64,000 nucleotides of DNA from Roseovarius sp. Pro17 (GTDB taxonomy: Bacteria; Pseudomonadota; Alphaproteobacteria; Rhodobacterales; Rhodobacteraceae). Where the stretch lies: NCBI RefSeq assembly GCF_035599575.1, contig NZ_CP141179.1:3100001-3164000 (forward strand), written 5' to 3'. Position 1 is the stretch's first letter. Each line of letters opens with the position of its first letter. Below, in pieces: positions 43,811 to 52,584 of this stretch. A program made the translations under genes and the position numbers. Under the pieces are notes generated by a model. It did not search any database and was not told where the DNA came from. It saw only the letters and a program-made list of their open reading frames with translations.

Positions 43811-44713
43811 TTGCGACACCTAAAGAAAACCCCTCTTTTGATCGCTTTTCTTGCTTTTGCGTCTCCGCTGCTTGCAGCCGAGGCAGAGCAACTTCCCGCA
43901 CGAACGGCCAGCCCGCTCGACGTCAGGCAAATCCATAGTGGGCACAGCCTGACAGATTCCTATATGGCCTGGCCCGCACCGGGGCGGTTGGTTCTGGCCA
44001 CCAAGATCCGCAGCAGGGTGAATCCGCACGATACCATCGCAAAATCCACCATTCCCGGCTCGCCAATGTCATGGCGGTGGAAAAACTCGTCTGGCCAACC
44101 GGATGCCAAGAATGACATCCGAAATTACGCATTGCTGGTAACGACCGAAAGCGTGCCACTGAGGGTCGAACCAGCGTCGTTCAAGAGAGGTACGTTGGAC
44201 TGGATCGACAAATGGGTCGATCACGCCTGGAAAAAGGGTAACAACGGCCAAGGTGCCGAAGTGATGCTGTATTCGACATGGGTGTCATGGCAAAATGCCA
44301 AGGGCGACGAGGCAGATATTCCCTTTCGCAACCGGCTGGATATTGACGGGCGCCGGTGGGAACAGATGCAGGACCATGCCAACGCGATCCGGCCTGCCGG
44401 CATGCCGCCGATCTATATGATTCCGGGCCATAGGATGATGATGCGGATTTATGACGATATCCAAGCGTCCCGCGCGCCGGGGCTTGGGCATATCAGCGAC
44501 GTCTTTCAGGATGATATTCACCCCAACGCGGCTGGCCAGTATGCTATTTCATGCCTCGTCTATGCCGTCATCTATCAGCGCGATCCCCGCGAACTACCCG
44601 ATAAACTGGCCAGATCGCATGACGCGCTCACATCGTCGCAAGCACAGTATTTCAAGAAGATCGCCTGGGAGATCGCGACCGGATATGACAGAACCGGCTT
44701 TAGAGTCAATTGA
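43811..44713 (+). CDS. Secreted SGNH-hydrolase-like protein
   Basis: This encodes 300 residues. The TTG start has GAGG eight bases upstream, and a clear signal peptide (MRHLKKTPLLIAFLAFASPL) follows. The catalytic serine block reads IHSGHSLTDSYMA, with GHSL where GDSL enzymes have Asp, and the final Asp-His motif is DDIHPNAAGQYAISCLVYAV. The protein is therefore a variant of SGNH esterases, probably periplasmic and acting on acyl groups of the polysaccharide. It lies inside the locus between the Wzy-like and flippase genes. The enzyme activity is inferred. Confidence 0.75.
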   Translation: MRHLKKTPLLIAFLAFASPLLAAEAEQLPARTASPLDVRQIHSGHSLTDSYMAWPAPGRLVLATKIRSRVNPHDTIAKSTIPGSPMSWRWKNSSGQPDAKNDIRNYALLVTTESVPLRVEPASFKRGTLDWIDKWVDHAWKKGNNGQGAEVMLYSTWVSWQNAKGDEADIPFRNRLDIDGRRWEQMQDHANAIRPAGMPPIYMIPGHRMMMRIYDDIQASRAPGLGHISDVFQDDIHPNAAGQYAISCLVYAVIYQRDPRELPDKLARSHDALTSSQAQYFKKIAWEIATGYDRTGFRVN

Positions 44714-44734
44714 TCTGGGCAGGCCCAATAGGCA

Positions 44735-46135
44735 CTATTTCATCCCAAGGCCAAGCAGCGAGATTACCGCGTTCCAGTTGTACCAGAGAATTAGCAGACC
44801 GAAACAGAGGCCGATCAACGCAAAGACGGCATCATGCAGCGGATCCCAAGCCTTGTGACGTCGCGCCAGCCAGACGAACACCGGATAGGCCATCAGCACC
44901 GATAGCAACTGGCCGACAAGCGCGCCGGGCAATCCCGCCAGTTCGGCACCGATCAGGAAAAATGCAGTCTGAACTACAGCGCGGAATGCTACCAAACAGA
45001 AAAAACTCTTTGAGTCTCCTGCCGCCAGCGCAGCCCTGTCATAGGTCAGCACGATGATCTGCAGCATGACGATGAATGATATCAGCACGGCAATTCCGCC
45101 TGCCGCTACATAGCGGGGGTCATAGAGGAAATTGACTAGCCCCGGCGCGGCCCAAGCCAGAAGAAGCGTTAGGAACATGAGGCCGCCTGTCACCAGAAAA
45201 CGCATCTTGCGCAAGCGCAGGAAATTGCTTCGGCTGGCTGCAGGCGGTTTTTCACGGTATAGTGGAATAAGCACGCGGTAAACGACGGTGTTACCCAATT
45301 GCAGCGGGAAACTGGCCAGAAAATAGCCGATGCTGTAGATCCCAAGCAGATCGGTCGTCAAATATTTTCCAAGGATGGCCCGATCACCCTGATTGACCAG
45401 AAAACCACAGATCGTACTGAAGAATATCCACTTGCCGAAATGCATCAGATCCTTGCCGGCCGACGCTTCCCAGCGAAAGCGGTTGCGATGCCCCTCGAGC
45501 AAGAACAGCGTCAAAATGAGCTTGGCCACACTTGTCACCAGCATTCCCGCCAGCAGTGCCCACACAGAGCGGAATTGCCAGGCCAAGGCGACCATCACGA
45601 TCACCCCGATAACCTGCGACACCATTTCCAGAACTGTCAGCCGCCCGATCTGCAGATGCCGCCCCGCAGTATGCACCCGTGTCGGATTCAATCCCGTCAC
45701 GAGCAGGGACAACCCCGCCACGGGAATCATCTGCATCAGCATGGGTTCGGCATAGAACCATGAAATCGGTCCGGCCAGTGCGCAGGTCGCCAGCCAGAGC
45801 ATCCCCCCCCGGCACACCTGAATCGTCCAAGCCGTATCAAGAAAGTCGGGATCGTCGCCCCGCTTGCTTTGCTGGATTGCGGGGCTGACCCCGATATCCG
45901 AAAACATCGCCAAACCCATCATGAACACCAGAATGATGGCCATCAGTCCGAAGGCTTCGGGAAACAGCAGACGCGTCAGGATGAGGTTCGAGGCCAGGCG
46001 GATCACTTGCGATCCGCCATATCCGCCTACAGCCCAAGTGGAACTGCGCATCGCGCGGGCGGCAAGCCCCTCTCCGTGTAATACTCTCAAGATGAATGGA
46101 GGCACCGGCGCGAATAGCCTTGTCAGATAAGTCAC
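44735..46135 (-). CDS. Wzx-like oligosaccharide flippase
   Basis: This encodes 466 residues with about 12-14 membrane helices, of the MATE/PST polysaccharide transporter family. The N-terminal region MRSSTWAVGGYGGSQVIRLA followed by RLLFPEAFGLMAIILVFMMG is typical of PST-type proteins; FWNQGDRAILGKYL-like text is present near residue 220 (FLVNQGDRAILGKYLTTDLL). It flips lipid-linked repeat units across the inner membrane. The start codon is GTG at 46135, with a weak ribosome site. It converges with the SGNH-like gene at 22 bases distance. Confidence 0.9.
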   Translation of the reverse strand: MTYLTRLFAPVPPFILRVLHGEGLAARAMRSSTWAVGGYGGSQVIRLASNLILTRLLFPEAFGLMAIILVFMMGLAMFSDIGVSPAIQQSKRGDDPDFLDTAWTIQVCRGGMLWLATCALAGPISWFYAEPMLMQMIPVAGLSLLVTGLNPTRVHTAGRHLQIGRLTVLEMVSQVIGVIVMVALAWQFRSVWALLAGMLVTSVAKLILTLFLLEGHRNRFRWEASAGKDLMHFGKWIFFSTICGFLVNQGDRAILGKYLTTDLLGIYSIGYFLASFPLQLGNTVVYRVLIPLYREKPPAASRSNFLRLRKMRFLVTGGLMFLTLLLAWAAPGLVNFLYDPRYVAAGGIAVLISFIVMLQIIVLTYDRAALAAGDSKSFFCLVAFRAVVQTAFFLIGAELAGLPGALVGQLLSVLMAYPVFVWLARRHKAWDPLHDAVFALIGLCFGLLILWYNWNAVISLLGLGMK

Positions 46136-46194
46136 AGATCGATCGGTCCCGACCCTACCGGGCGATCAATACAAAAGAAATACAAAGCATTCAA

Positions 46195-47058
46195 TCAAGT
46201 ACCGGTTCGGGGAACCGCAGTGTCCGAATTCCTGGCCGTCACAGTCAGGGGGGTGGAAAACGCAGGCTTCTCCCAACCACAATGCGCCGCATATATCCGT
46301 GGGTCGGTGCCGGTGTGCGTCGCCATATCTTTTCTAAAACTGAGCCCGCGCCGGTTTCGCCACTTTGCCCTAAGGAGGTGCAGCCCGTGCCATGATATCT
46401 TGATCGTCGGTGACCTCAATGGCAGCGCCGCGTGCCATTTACGGCGAATATAATGATAACAACGATCATACTCCGTATCGGGCGCTGGGTGAAATCGGTC
46501 ATTGTGAACAAGAGGCAACGAAACGTTCCAGGCCCCAAGGCCAGCTTTTAGAGCGGTCTGTACGATATCGACCCCGTAGAAGTGGAAACCGGGCAGGCCC
46601 TCATCAAAGGTCAGCCCTCTCTCACGGCGGACCACCAATAATAATTCGTCAGCGCTTTGAATACGGACTGGGTTTTCCGAAACCCGGCCGACAATGCTGC
46701 TAAGTGAGGATGACCAGACGGGCCCCCACCCTACATCGTCCAACCCTATCCCATACGCGGCCAGAACACCCCAGTCTGGGTCAATCGCCTCGACCTCGGC
46801 AATCCGTCTGGCAAGCAGGTCTTCCCATCCGGTTGGCAGATATACGTCCTGATGGGCCAGTATCATGATGGGTGACTGGGCCCGCTTTAATATCTGGTTG
46901 TATCCTTTGCCGGGTGAAACCGGGTCCTCTTCAACCAAAAGCGATAGGCGTCCAGAGCGAACTACTGGCGATCTTTTCAAATTGAATGCCAGAATGCCTT
47001 CGTTGTTAGACACACATCCCAAAGCCATTCTGTCCACTGCTGCAAGAAAATTTCTCAT
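46195..47058 (-). CDS. Putative glycosyltransferase (Glyco_tranf_2_5-like)
   Basis: This encodes 287 residues. The pattern GYNQILKRAQSPIMILAHQD followed by VYLPTGWEDLLARRI, and the later DEGLPGFHFYGVDIVQTALK, fits the GT-A-like family often named Glyco_tranf_2_5. The DxD position is HQDVYLP, so the metal site is a variant. No signal peptide or membrane segment is seen. GGGGGGTGCG lies before the ATG. The gene is next to the flippase and probably cotranscribed. I am not certain of its reaction. Confidence 0.7.
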   Translation of the reverse strand: MRNFLAAVDRMALGCVSNNEGILAFNLKRSPVVRSGRLSLLVEEDPVSPGKGYNQILKRAQSPIMILAHQDVYLPTGWEDLLARRIAEVEAIDPDWGVLAAYGIGLDDVGWGPVWSSSLSSIVGRVSENPVRIQSADELLLVVRRERGLTFDEGLPGFHFYGVDIVQTALKAGLGAWNVSLPLVHNDRFHPAPDTEYDRCYHYIRRKWHAALPLRSPTIKISWHGLHLLRAKWRNRRGLSFRKDMATHTGTDPRIYAAHCGWEKPAFSTPLTVTARNSDTAVPRTGT

Positions 47059-47212
47059 CGCACCCCCCGGTGATGAGTTAAGACCAATAAAGTGTCGAAT
47101 CTAAAAGACCGCAAAGATAACATAATATTGGTGAAAGACAAAATTTGGGCTGATGCGGCGTCAAATTCCGATCATCTACGTCTGCAAGATGCGGCTTTGT
47201 AAGCTGTTAAAT

Positions 47213-48820
47213 TCAAATGCCCTGCACGAAACGCGGTAGCGGCTGCACCACATCCAGCATGGCATCAATCAACCGCTCTTCGGCAGCGCCCTCGTTTTCG
47301 TCACGGCCGATCGGCGTGATCAGACGAACGAGCGCGCTGTCGTTACGGCCACTGGTGATCTTGCCCAGCATCAGCTTGAACTTGGCGTCAAACACCGACG
47401 CTGCGCGTCCGTCCTGTTGCTCGTACCAATAGTAGACCAGCATGCGCTTGACCCCTTTTTGTACGATGGCACGGTTCAGCTTGAATTCCCCTGCCCCAGT
47501 CGGCGCATCAATCTGCTCCAACTGCGCGATTTCCCAGCCAGCACCCGGCAGGCACACCTCGGGCGAATGCACGCCGCCGGTGTTTTGATCCTTGTACCAG
47601 ACCATGAACAAATCAACCGGGTGTTCCGTCCCCGGCTGGTTCAGAGTGACCGAATGATAGTCGTCGGCCGCCAGGATGATTTCGATATCTGGATCCAGGG
47701 TGTTTGGACTACCCGCGCGCCAGTCCCCGAGCTGCGACGGGAAAAGCGCGAATGGATCACGATTGACCACCTCAATTTCCCGCTCGGGGGCCATTTGCCA
47801 GACACCGGCCAGCGTCGTCACCAGAATAGCGCCCGCAACCAAGGCCGTCGACGGTTGCACCAGCCGCAGACGTTTGGCTTGAGTCCACAGCCCATCGGTT
47901 TCCAGGTCCAATGCCTCGACCAGACTGACCTTGTCGCGGCGCAGAAAGACAAGCAGCCACGCAAGGCCAAACAGGAACAGCACACAAATGATGAATATGA
48001 CCCAGCCTTCGAAGAAATGCGTGAAATTGTCCACGTATTCCAGCCCGTAGGAATTCACTACGACGCCAGCCAAGGCTATGCGTATGGAATTCATCAGCAC
48101 GGTGATGGGCGCCGCGGAAAGCAGCAACAGCGCCTTGTGCCACAGTGGTCCCTGATAAAGTACCGCGAAGATGTATGAAAAGCTGAGGATCGGAAACAGA
48201 TAACGCAGCCCCGAGCAGGCCTCGGCCACGTGAAGCTTGTAAACCCCCAGATCGATGATGTTCCCTTCGAGAAAGACAGGAACGCGCAGCAGATCCAGGA
48301 AATAGACACCAAGTTCGGACGATATGGTCTGCAGGTAGGTGGACAGGCCATAATAAACGGCGCCGGGCAGTGGCAGCATATAGACCAGATGCAGAACCGG
48401 CGGCCAGAAATGCCGCCCTGTCCGCCATCCGAAACTGATAAGAAGGATCGCTCCGACCCAGAGAATCATGCCATAGGCAACGATATCTGCGATGCCGATC
48501 AACCGGCCCCCTGCCCCGATCAGCAAGGCAATCGCCAAAAGCACCAGGCCCGGCCAACGATCGGCAACGGCGCCATATTGGATCGGAACCGTCTTCAACT
48601 GACGCAGGAACAACAGGGCCGACAGGATCGGAATCAGCGGGCCGTGACTGTATTCCGGCAATTGCCACGCGCGTAGCAGCTCGGCGATGCCCTCATAGAA
48701 AAACGCCAGCCCGGCCAGAACCATCACCGCCAGCCAGAAGAGGCCGGCATGACGGATGAAACCCGCCTTTTCAGACAATGTGGTTTCAGAAGAACTCAGC
48801 AAATTTCCCGGTGCTGGCAT
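47213..48820 (-). CDS. xrtD: Exosortase XrtD-type (VPLPA-CTERM) fused to EpsI domain
   Basis: This encodes 535 residues. Residues about 20-305 are an exosortase with eight or so helices. The proposed catalytic residues are visible: the cysteine in VAEACSGLRYLFPILSFS, the arginine in MNSIRIALAGVVVNSYG, and the histidine in NFTHFFEGWVIFI. From about residue 330 a soluble periplasmic EpsI/DUF3485 domain follows (MVWYKDQNTGGVHSPEVCLP, GAGWEIAQLEQ). The fused form in an EPS locus next to a VPLPA-tailed protein is the known layout of the XrtD group. It should cleave and perhaps transfer the substrate. An ATG at 48820 is preferred over the TTG four codons earlier. Confidence 0.9.
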   Translation of the reverse strand: MPAPGNLLSSSETTLSEKAGFIRHAGLFWLAVMVLAGLAFFYEGIAELLRAWQLPEYSHGPLIPILSALLFLRQLKTVPIQYGAVADRWPGLVLLAIALLIGAGGRLIGIADIVAYGMILWVGAILLISFGWRTGRHFWPPVLHLVYMLPLPGAVYYGLSTYLQTISSELGVYFLDLLRVPVFLEGNIIDLGVYKLHVAEACSGLRYLFPILSFSYIFAVLYQGPLWHKALLLLSAAPITVLMNSIRIALAGVVVNSYGLEYVDNFTHFFEGWVIFIICVLFLFGLAWLLVFLRRDKVSLVEALDLETDGLWTQAKRLRLVQPSTALVAGAILVTTLAGVWQMAPEREIEVVNRDPFALFPSQLGDWRAGSPNTLDPDIEIILAADDYHSVTLNQPGTEHPVDLFMVWYKDQNTGGVHSPEVCLPGAGWEIAQLEQIDAPTGAGEFKLNRAIVQKGVKRMLVYYWYEQQDGRAASVFDAKFKLMLGKITSGRNDSALVRLITPIGRDENEGAAEERLIDAMLDVVQPLPRFVQGI

Positions 48821-48886
48821 CACTTGATCCAATCAACATGCCAGACAGGGTACATGCCCATTGTGTCCCAGCGCCATGCCTGAATT

Positions 48887-48918
48887 GAAAACGGCAGCCG
48901 GTTAAGGCTGCCGTTTTC
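48887..48918 (-). terminator. Intrinsic terminator of the VPLPA-CTERM gene
   Basis: GAAAACGGCAGCC (48887-48899) pairs perfectly with GGCTGCCGTTTTC (48906-48918) around a 6-base loop. That is a 13-bp stem ending in a TTTT run on the minus strand, 18 bases past the stop. It separates this gene from xrtD. Confidence 0.8.
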
Positions 48919-48936
48919 AGATGTTAGTGCCTGAAA

Positions 48937-49554
48937 TCAGGCCATTTGCTTGCGGCGGCGCAACACGCCAAATCCGGCAAGGCCACCCAGCAGAAGCAGA
49001 GCCGTTGCCGGAAGCGGAACCGGCGCGGCCTCTACAGTAAAGCTGCTCAGAGTGAAGTCGTCATTGTAGCCGAATGCCCGCACCGAGAACGACGAGGCAA
49101 TCACATCCCCAAAGGAATGGTTCGCATTCGATGTATGGACATAGTTGCCACCATCGACGCTATACGACGCATTGTCGTTCCATTCGAACCAGCCGGAATT
49201 GAACGACCCCAGTGTAGCAGAAACGAGACGCACAGCCGCGTCGAACGTCACCGTCAACCAGTCGCTGTATCGGTAGCCGTCTATCGCGTTACCGCTTCCG
49301 TTATAGGCTCGGTCATTCGGGCCATTGCGGACGCCAAGCCCGTGTCTGGATGTCGTGATACGCGGACCGGCTGCAGTATCATACGTGGAATAGGCCCGAA
49401 TCGTCCCGGAAATCCCATCGACATTAAACGTGGCTGTACCGCCACGGACGGTAGCGTCGCCGCCACGCCGACCGGTCACATCAACCGTCGCCGCCTGCGC
49501 GCCAACAGCCGTAAACATTACAGCTGAGGCGATCATCAAAAGCTTTCTAATCAT
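48937..49554 (-). CDS. VPLPA-CTERM sorting-domain protein
   Basis: This encodes 205 residues. It starts with a signal peptide (MIRKLLMIASAVMFTAVGAQA). The C-terminus is the tripartite exosortase signal: VPLPATALLLLGGLAGFGVL then RRRKQMA. The middle is rich in Gly, Ser, Asn and Tyr with short beta-strand patterns (DWLTVTFDAAVRLVSATL), as expected of a secreted matrix protein. It lies next to the matching exosortase, so it is the likely substrate. I chose the ATG at 49554 (GGGG nine bases upstream); two more upstream ATGs are less well placed. Confidence 0.9.
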   Translation of the reverse strand: MIRKLLMIASAVMFTAVGAQAATVDVTGRRGGDATVRGGTATFNVDGISGTIRAYSTYDTAAGPRITTSRHGLGVRNGPNDRAYNGSGNAIDGYRYSDWLTVTFDAAVRLVSATLGSFNSGWFEWNDNASYSVDGGNYVHTSNANHSFGDVIASSFSVRAFGYNDDFTLSSFTVEAAPVPLPATALLLLGGLAGFGVLRRRKQMA

Positions 49555-49976
49555 ACCCATCTTCCCCTTACACACTTCCCAAAACCAGAAAAAAAACGAT
49601 TCCTAGGATTTCTTAACATACTCCTTTCGGCGAATCATCAAGATTATGCTGGATTCTCTAACAAAAATTGGTCTTTCAAGCATTCTTGGGGCAACTTGAG
49701 ATGCTTTTGAGTTCAATTGAGACGTTCTCGTCCAAATTGTTCTCAAAATCGCCCCAATCGCCATCTATTCACATTCATATCGGCGGATATCCGGTCAAAA
49801 CCGCCCAAATAGAGAAGATTTCTGCCTGTTGTTAGCGAATTCTTAATCGGTGATTGCCAACAATGGGCTACAGCGTGAAGTTAGGTTCACCTACAGAGAA
49901 TATAAGCTTGCATTGTCACAACTTGTGATTGCAATTTTAGTATGATAGCAGCATGCAAACGTACGAAGGAGATATT
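49555..49976. other. AT-rich intergenic region between VPLPA-CTERM and small membrane protein
   Basis: This 422-base region, clearly lower in GC than the rest of the locus, lies between divergent genes. It holds their promoters, but I could not find a convincing sigma-54 site or -35/-10 pair. There is no gene candidate in it. Confidence 0.5.
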
Positions 49977-50180
49977 ATGTTAATCGGAATACTTGGTCTG
50001 GGCATGATAACAGGGTTCGTCGCTAGCATTGTTGTGCTCGTATTTGGCCAGTCATTCCTTGTCGCTTTGTTGGCTTACACAGTGGTCGGCCTGGCGGTGG
50101 TCCTCGCGCTCACACTTTTGATCACGGTCGTCAATGTCGCGCAGAAGCGTCGACCTGAACAACCCAGCTTCACGCGGTAG
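49977..50180 (+). CDS. Small two-helix membrane protein
   Basis: This encodes 67 residues with two hydrophobic helices (GILGLGMITGFVASIVVLVF and FLVALLAYTVVGLAVVLALT) and a short basic tail (AQKRRPEQPSFTR). The ATG at 49977 is preceded by AAGGAG at seven bases. An earlier in-frame ATG at 49953 lacks one. It stands alone between the exosortase group and the insertion-sequence remnants. Function unknown. Confidence 0.7.
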   Translation: MLIGILGLGMITGFVASIVVLVFGQSFLVALLAYTVVGLAVVLALTLLITVVNVAQKRRPEQPSFTR

Positions 50181-50323
50181 CGAACGCCTCGCACTGCTTT
50201 GTTGTCTCTATCCCGCTTTCGCCACCCGATAAGCGCTCGCCGAGGCGATTGACGACACCCATCCCTAAGCGCTCCAGTAGGTAAGTCAGTCGCCCCCAGA
50301 CGTATAGACATCCCAACCCGGCG

Positions 50324-50760
50324 CTAGTTTGCGGCCGCCTTCACCGTTTCAGGCGGTAGAGCGCGCCAGTCCATCGCCTGCCCTCGGCGGATAAATCGGA
50401 TGATCTCTCCCAGTTCCTTGGCGATCAGGTAGTCGGGCAAATGATCGACCGCGATCACGCCGCGCGCTAACGTTCGGAACACCCCGTTTAGCTGAACCCG
50501 GCCTCTGCCGCAGCACGCGACTGGATTCATTTGCATCAACCTCTCGCAGGCTGGCCCTGTGGGCTTGACGATATTGGCCGACGTCGCTGCGGCCTCCGGC
50601 CTGAGGCGTAAGTGCCTCTTTTCCCATTAGCATCAGCCTACGCCAACGATCTCGGTAATGCCGAAGGCTGAGAAGCGCCCAATTGAGTGCGATGTGGATG
50701 TGGATCTCGGCGGTTTGCCGGTCAGGGTTTCTTGCGCCGATGTGCTCTTCGAGAGCATTT
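50324..50760 (-). pseudogene. Degenerate coding remnants, unidentified
   Basis: Two broken frames on the minus strand are visible. The upstream one contains RQTAEIHIHIAL, then jumps frame into SIGRFSAFGITEIVGVG before a stop. The downstream one runs from RLRPEAAATSANIVKPTGPA to AMDWRALPPETVKAAAN. The jump suggests loss of a base. I cannot name the parent genes. They lie left of the IS3 remnant and may belong to the same decayed insert. Confidence 0.5.
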
Positions 50761-50814
50761 GAGTAACACATCTATTGTCCGGTATTGGCTTGCCTGCAAA
50801 CCACGATGGATATG

Positions 50815-51057
50815 TCATGGTTTCGTGCTGCCCCAGTCGCTTGTTAAAGCCACCTTCTGTTCGAAATCGACAGGGCTTTTCTAGACCAGTGCCAAGTATC
50901 GGCGGCGCGAGTTATAGAAACCGTTGATGTACTCAAATATTGCCACCTCGGCCTGCCTGCGCGCCTCCCATGACCGTCGCCAGATCAGCTCTGCCTTGAT
51001 CGTCTTAAAGGCGGACTCGACAGCAGCTTTGTCGTAACTATGTTCCTTGCCACTCAT
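50815..51057 (-). pseudogene. IS3-family transposase orfB, 3' remnant
   Basis: The minus strand reads MSGKEHSYDKAAVESAFKTI followed by KAELIWRRSWEARRQAEVAI and FEYINGFYNSRRRYLAL. This is the C-terminal part of an IS3-family integrase core, with the last acidic residue in ESAF. A TAG interrupts the frame where W is usual; the text then continues as KSPVDFEQKVAL to a TGA at 50815. The N-terminal two-thirds is missing. Confidence 0.85.
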
Positions 51058-51764
51058 TGACTGCCAGGCCATGAATGGCGGTGTTGCACTTGCGGGTATG
51101 CGCGGTCGTAAGACTTGGATCACCTGGCGAAGGGCGCGAAAGATGGCGGACTTCTTCGCGTTCTCCGCTTGCTAGGCGGCAACCGCCGTGCTCAGAAAAG
51201 CGGAATTGAAGGGGATGCTGGCAGTGACGCGCGGGCTATGAGTGCATCACCGAGCGTACAGACGCACATGCGGTCTCGCGTCTTGACCACCCAAACCAGC
51301 TTGCGCCGCTCAGCGAGACCCAGCGCCCAGACGACCTTAAACACCACTGAGTTTCGGGGCATCGTATCCGAAAGGTCGAGATCGCGCTCGGCCATTGCGC
51401 GCTGAGTGAGCTCACGCTTGGTCGCTTGGCCGTCCACGTCGAGGTGCTGCGCAGATATCGGCGACCTCGCCGCGCTTGGAAAACCCGTGGCTGACCATGT
51501 AGCACGTGTAATGTCGCTGCGGAGTGGCGAAAAGCCTGATGGTGGCATTTACATGCGCCGGATAATGCCTGGCATGGCCCGTCTGTGCTTCGCACGCTTT
51601 GATTGATCATAGATTTTCGCCCGCTTCTGTGTAAGCGTCTGGAATATCAGACAGTTCTGACATATACTAATTCAAGCCGAACCAGACGATCCAGTCGACA
51701 AATTGGTGCTTTTGCTACTCAAGGCCATTCAGAAATGTGACCAAAGGTGCTGACGGAAACAAGG
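51058..51764. other. Decayed region between IS3 and IS30 remnants
   Basis: This 707-base stretch has an open frame of 118 codons on the minus strand (51192-51548; ends ALIARASLPASPSIPLF) that I cannot assign. It may be another degraded transposase. No complete gene is supported. Confidence 0.45.
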
Positions 51765-52479
51765 CTACCGGCGCACACAATCGCTCAAGTTTTCGACACA
51801 GCCTTTCTGCCACGGTGCCTGCTGTTCATAGAACTAGGATTTGGACCCCACGCCAGTGTTCAGCTCGCGTGAAGGAGTAAACTCAAAACCCCATCAAAGC
51901 TGACGCTCCAACAGGCTTCAGCGGACAGGCGTGACATGATCTAAATATGTCAATTCATGAACGGCCGTTGCTTGCGATCGTTGATGCGCAGGATTGCCGT
52001 GAAGCGGGTCTTGCGTTCAATCAGCGTGGCGTCATTGGCATTGCTGCGCGCACGGGCGACGATCATCAAATCCCCCCAACCGCTTCTTTGACTATGAGGC
52101 GCTATTCGATCTGCTCCGAAGGCCAACCGTCTTCCGGTCGATCAACGACGGTAGCCAGAAATTCGCTGTACTGGGCACAATTGCGGCGCTTGATGTGACG
52201 CTGATTGGCCCGCATCTGTGCAGTCATGTGGCGGTAGCCGTCAGCCTGCAGAACTTCGTCGTCGTGCCACTAAAACGTTTCGCGAAAAACCTGAGACACA
52301 AATTTTCGTGTATCGTGTGCAACGCTCATTTGTTTCGCTGCGTATTGTCTCGCGGTTGATCGCCGAACGGTCTTGTCCTGATGTTCCTTCAACATTGGTC
52401 TTCGTTGCTTTCGCCAGCAGCTCTGCGCCAAGATTCGACGCTTGTCCAAGTTCAATTTTCGGTACGGTCGCCACGCCAC
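51765..52479 (-). pseudogene. IS30-family transposase, multiply broken
   Basis: In shifting minus-strand frames the IS30 order can be read. It opens with WRPYRKLNLDKRRIL (52479), then FWHDDEVLQADGYRHMTAQ and WPSEQIE. The catalytic start is GDLMIVARARSNANDATLIE. Further on come RKTRFTAILRINDRKQRPFM, then FEFTPSRELNTGVG, and QQAPWQKGCVENLSDCVRR with the last Glu. Several stops and frame changes break it. No intact terminal repeats were found. Confidence 0.85.
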
Positions 52480-52584
52480 ATCCGGCTGAATTGCGTCAAT
52501 AATTTATCTAAAAATGCAATCAGGAACGCCCTAAACAAGGCGACAGATGCCTGCCAATGCCTTTACATTAATCGTGCCGAAGCT

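Noticed and set aside
49560..49760. Sigma-54-type promoter upstream of the VPLPA-CTERM gene
   Set aside because: I looked for GG-N10-GC with the usual flanks because exosortase substrates are often sigma-54 controlled, but no convincing match was found.
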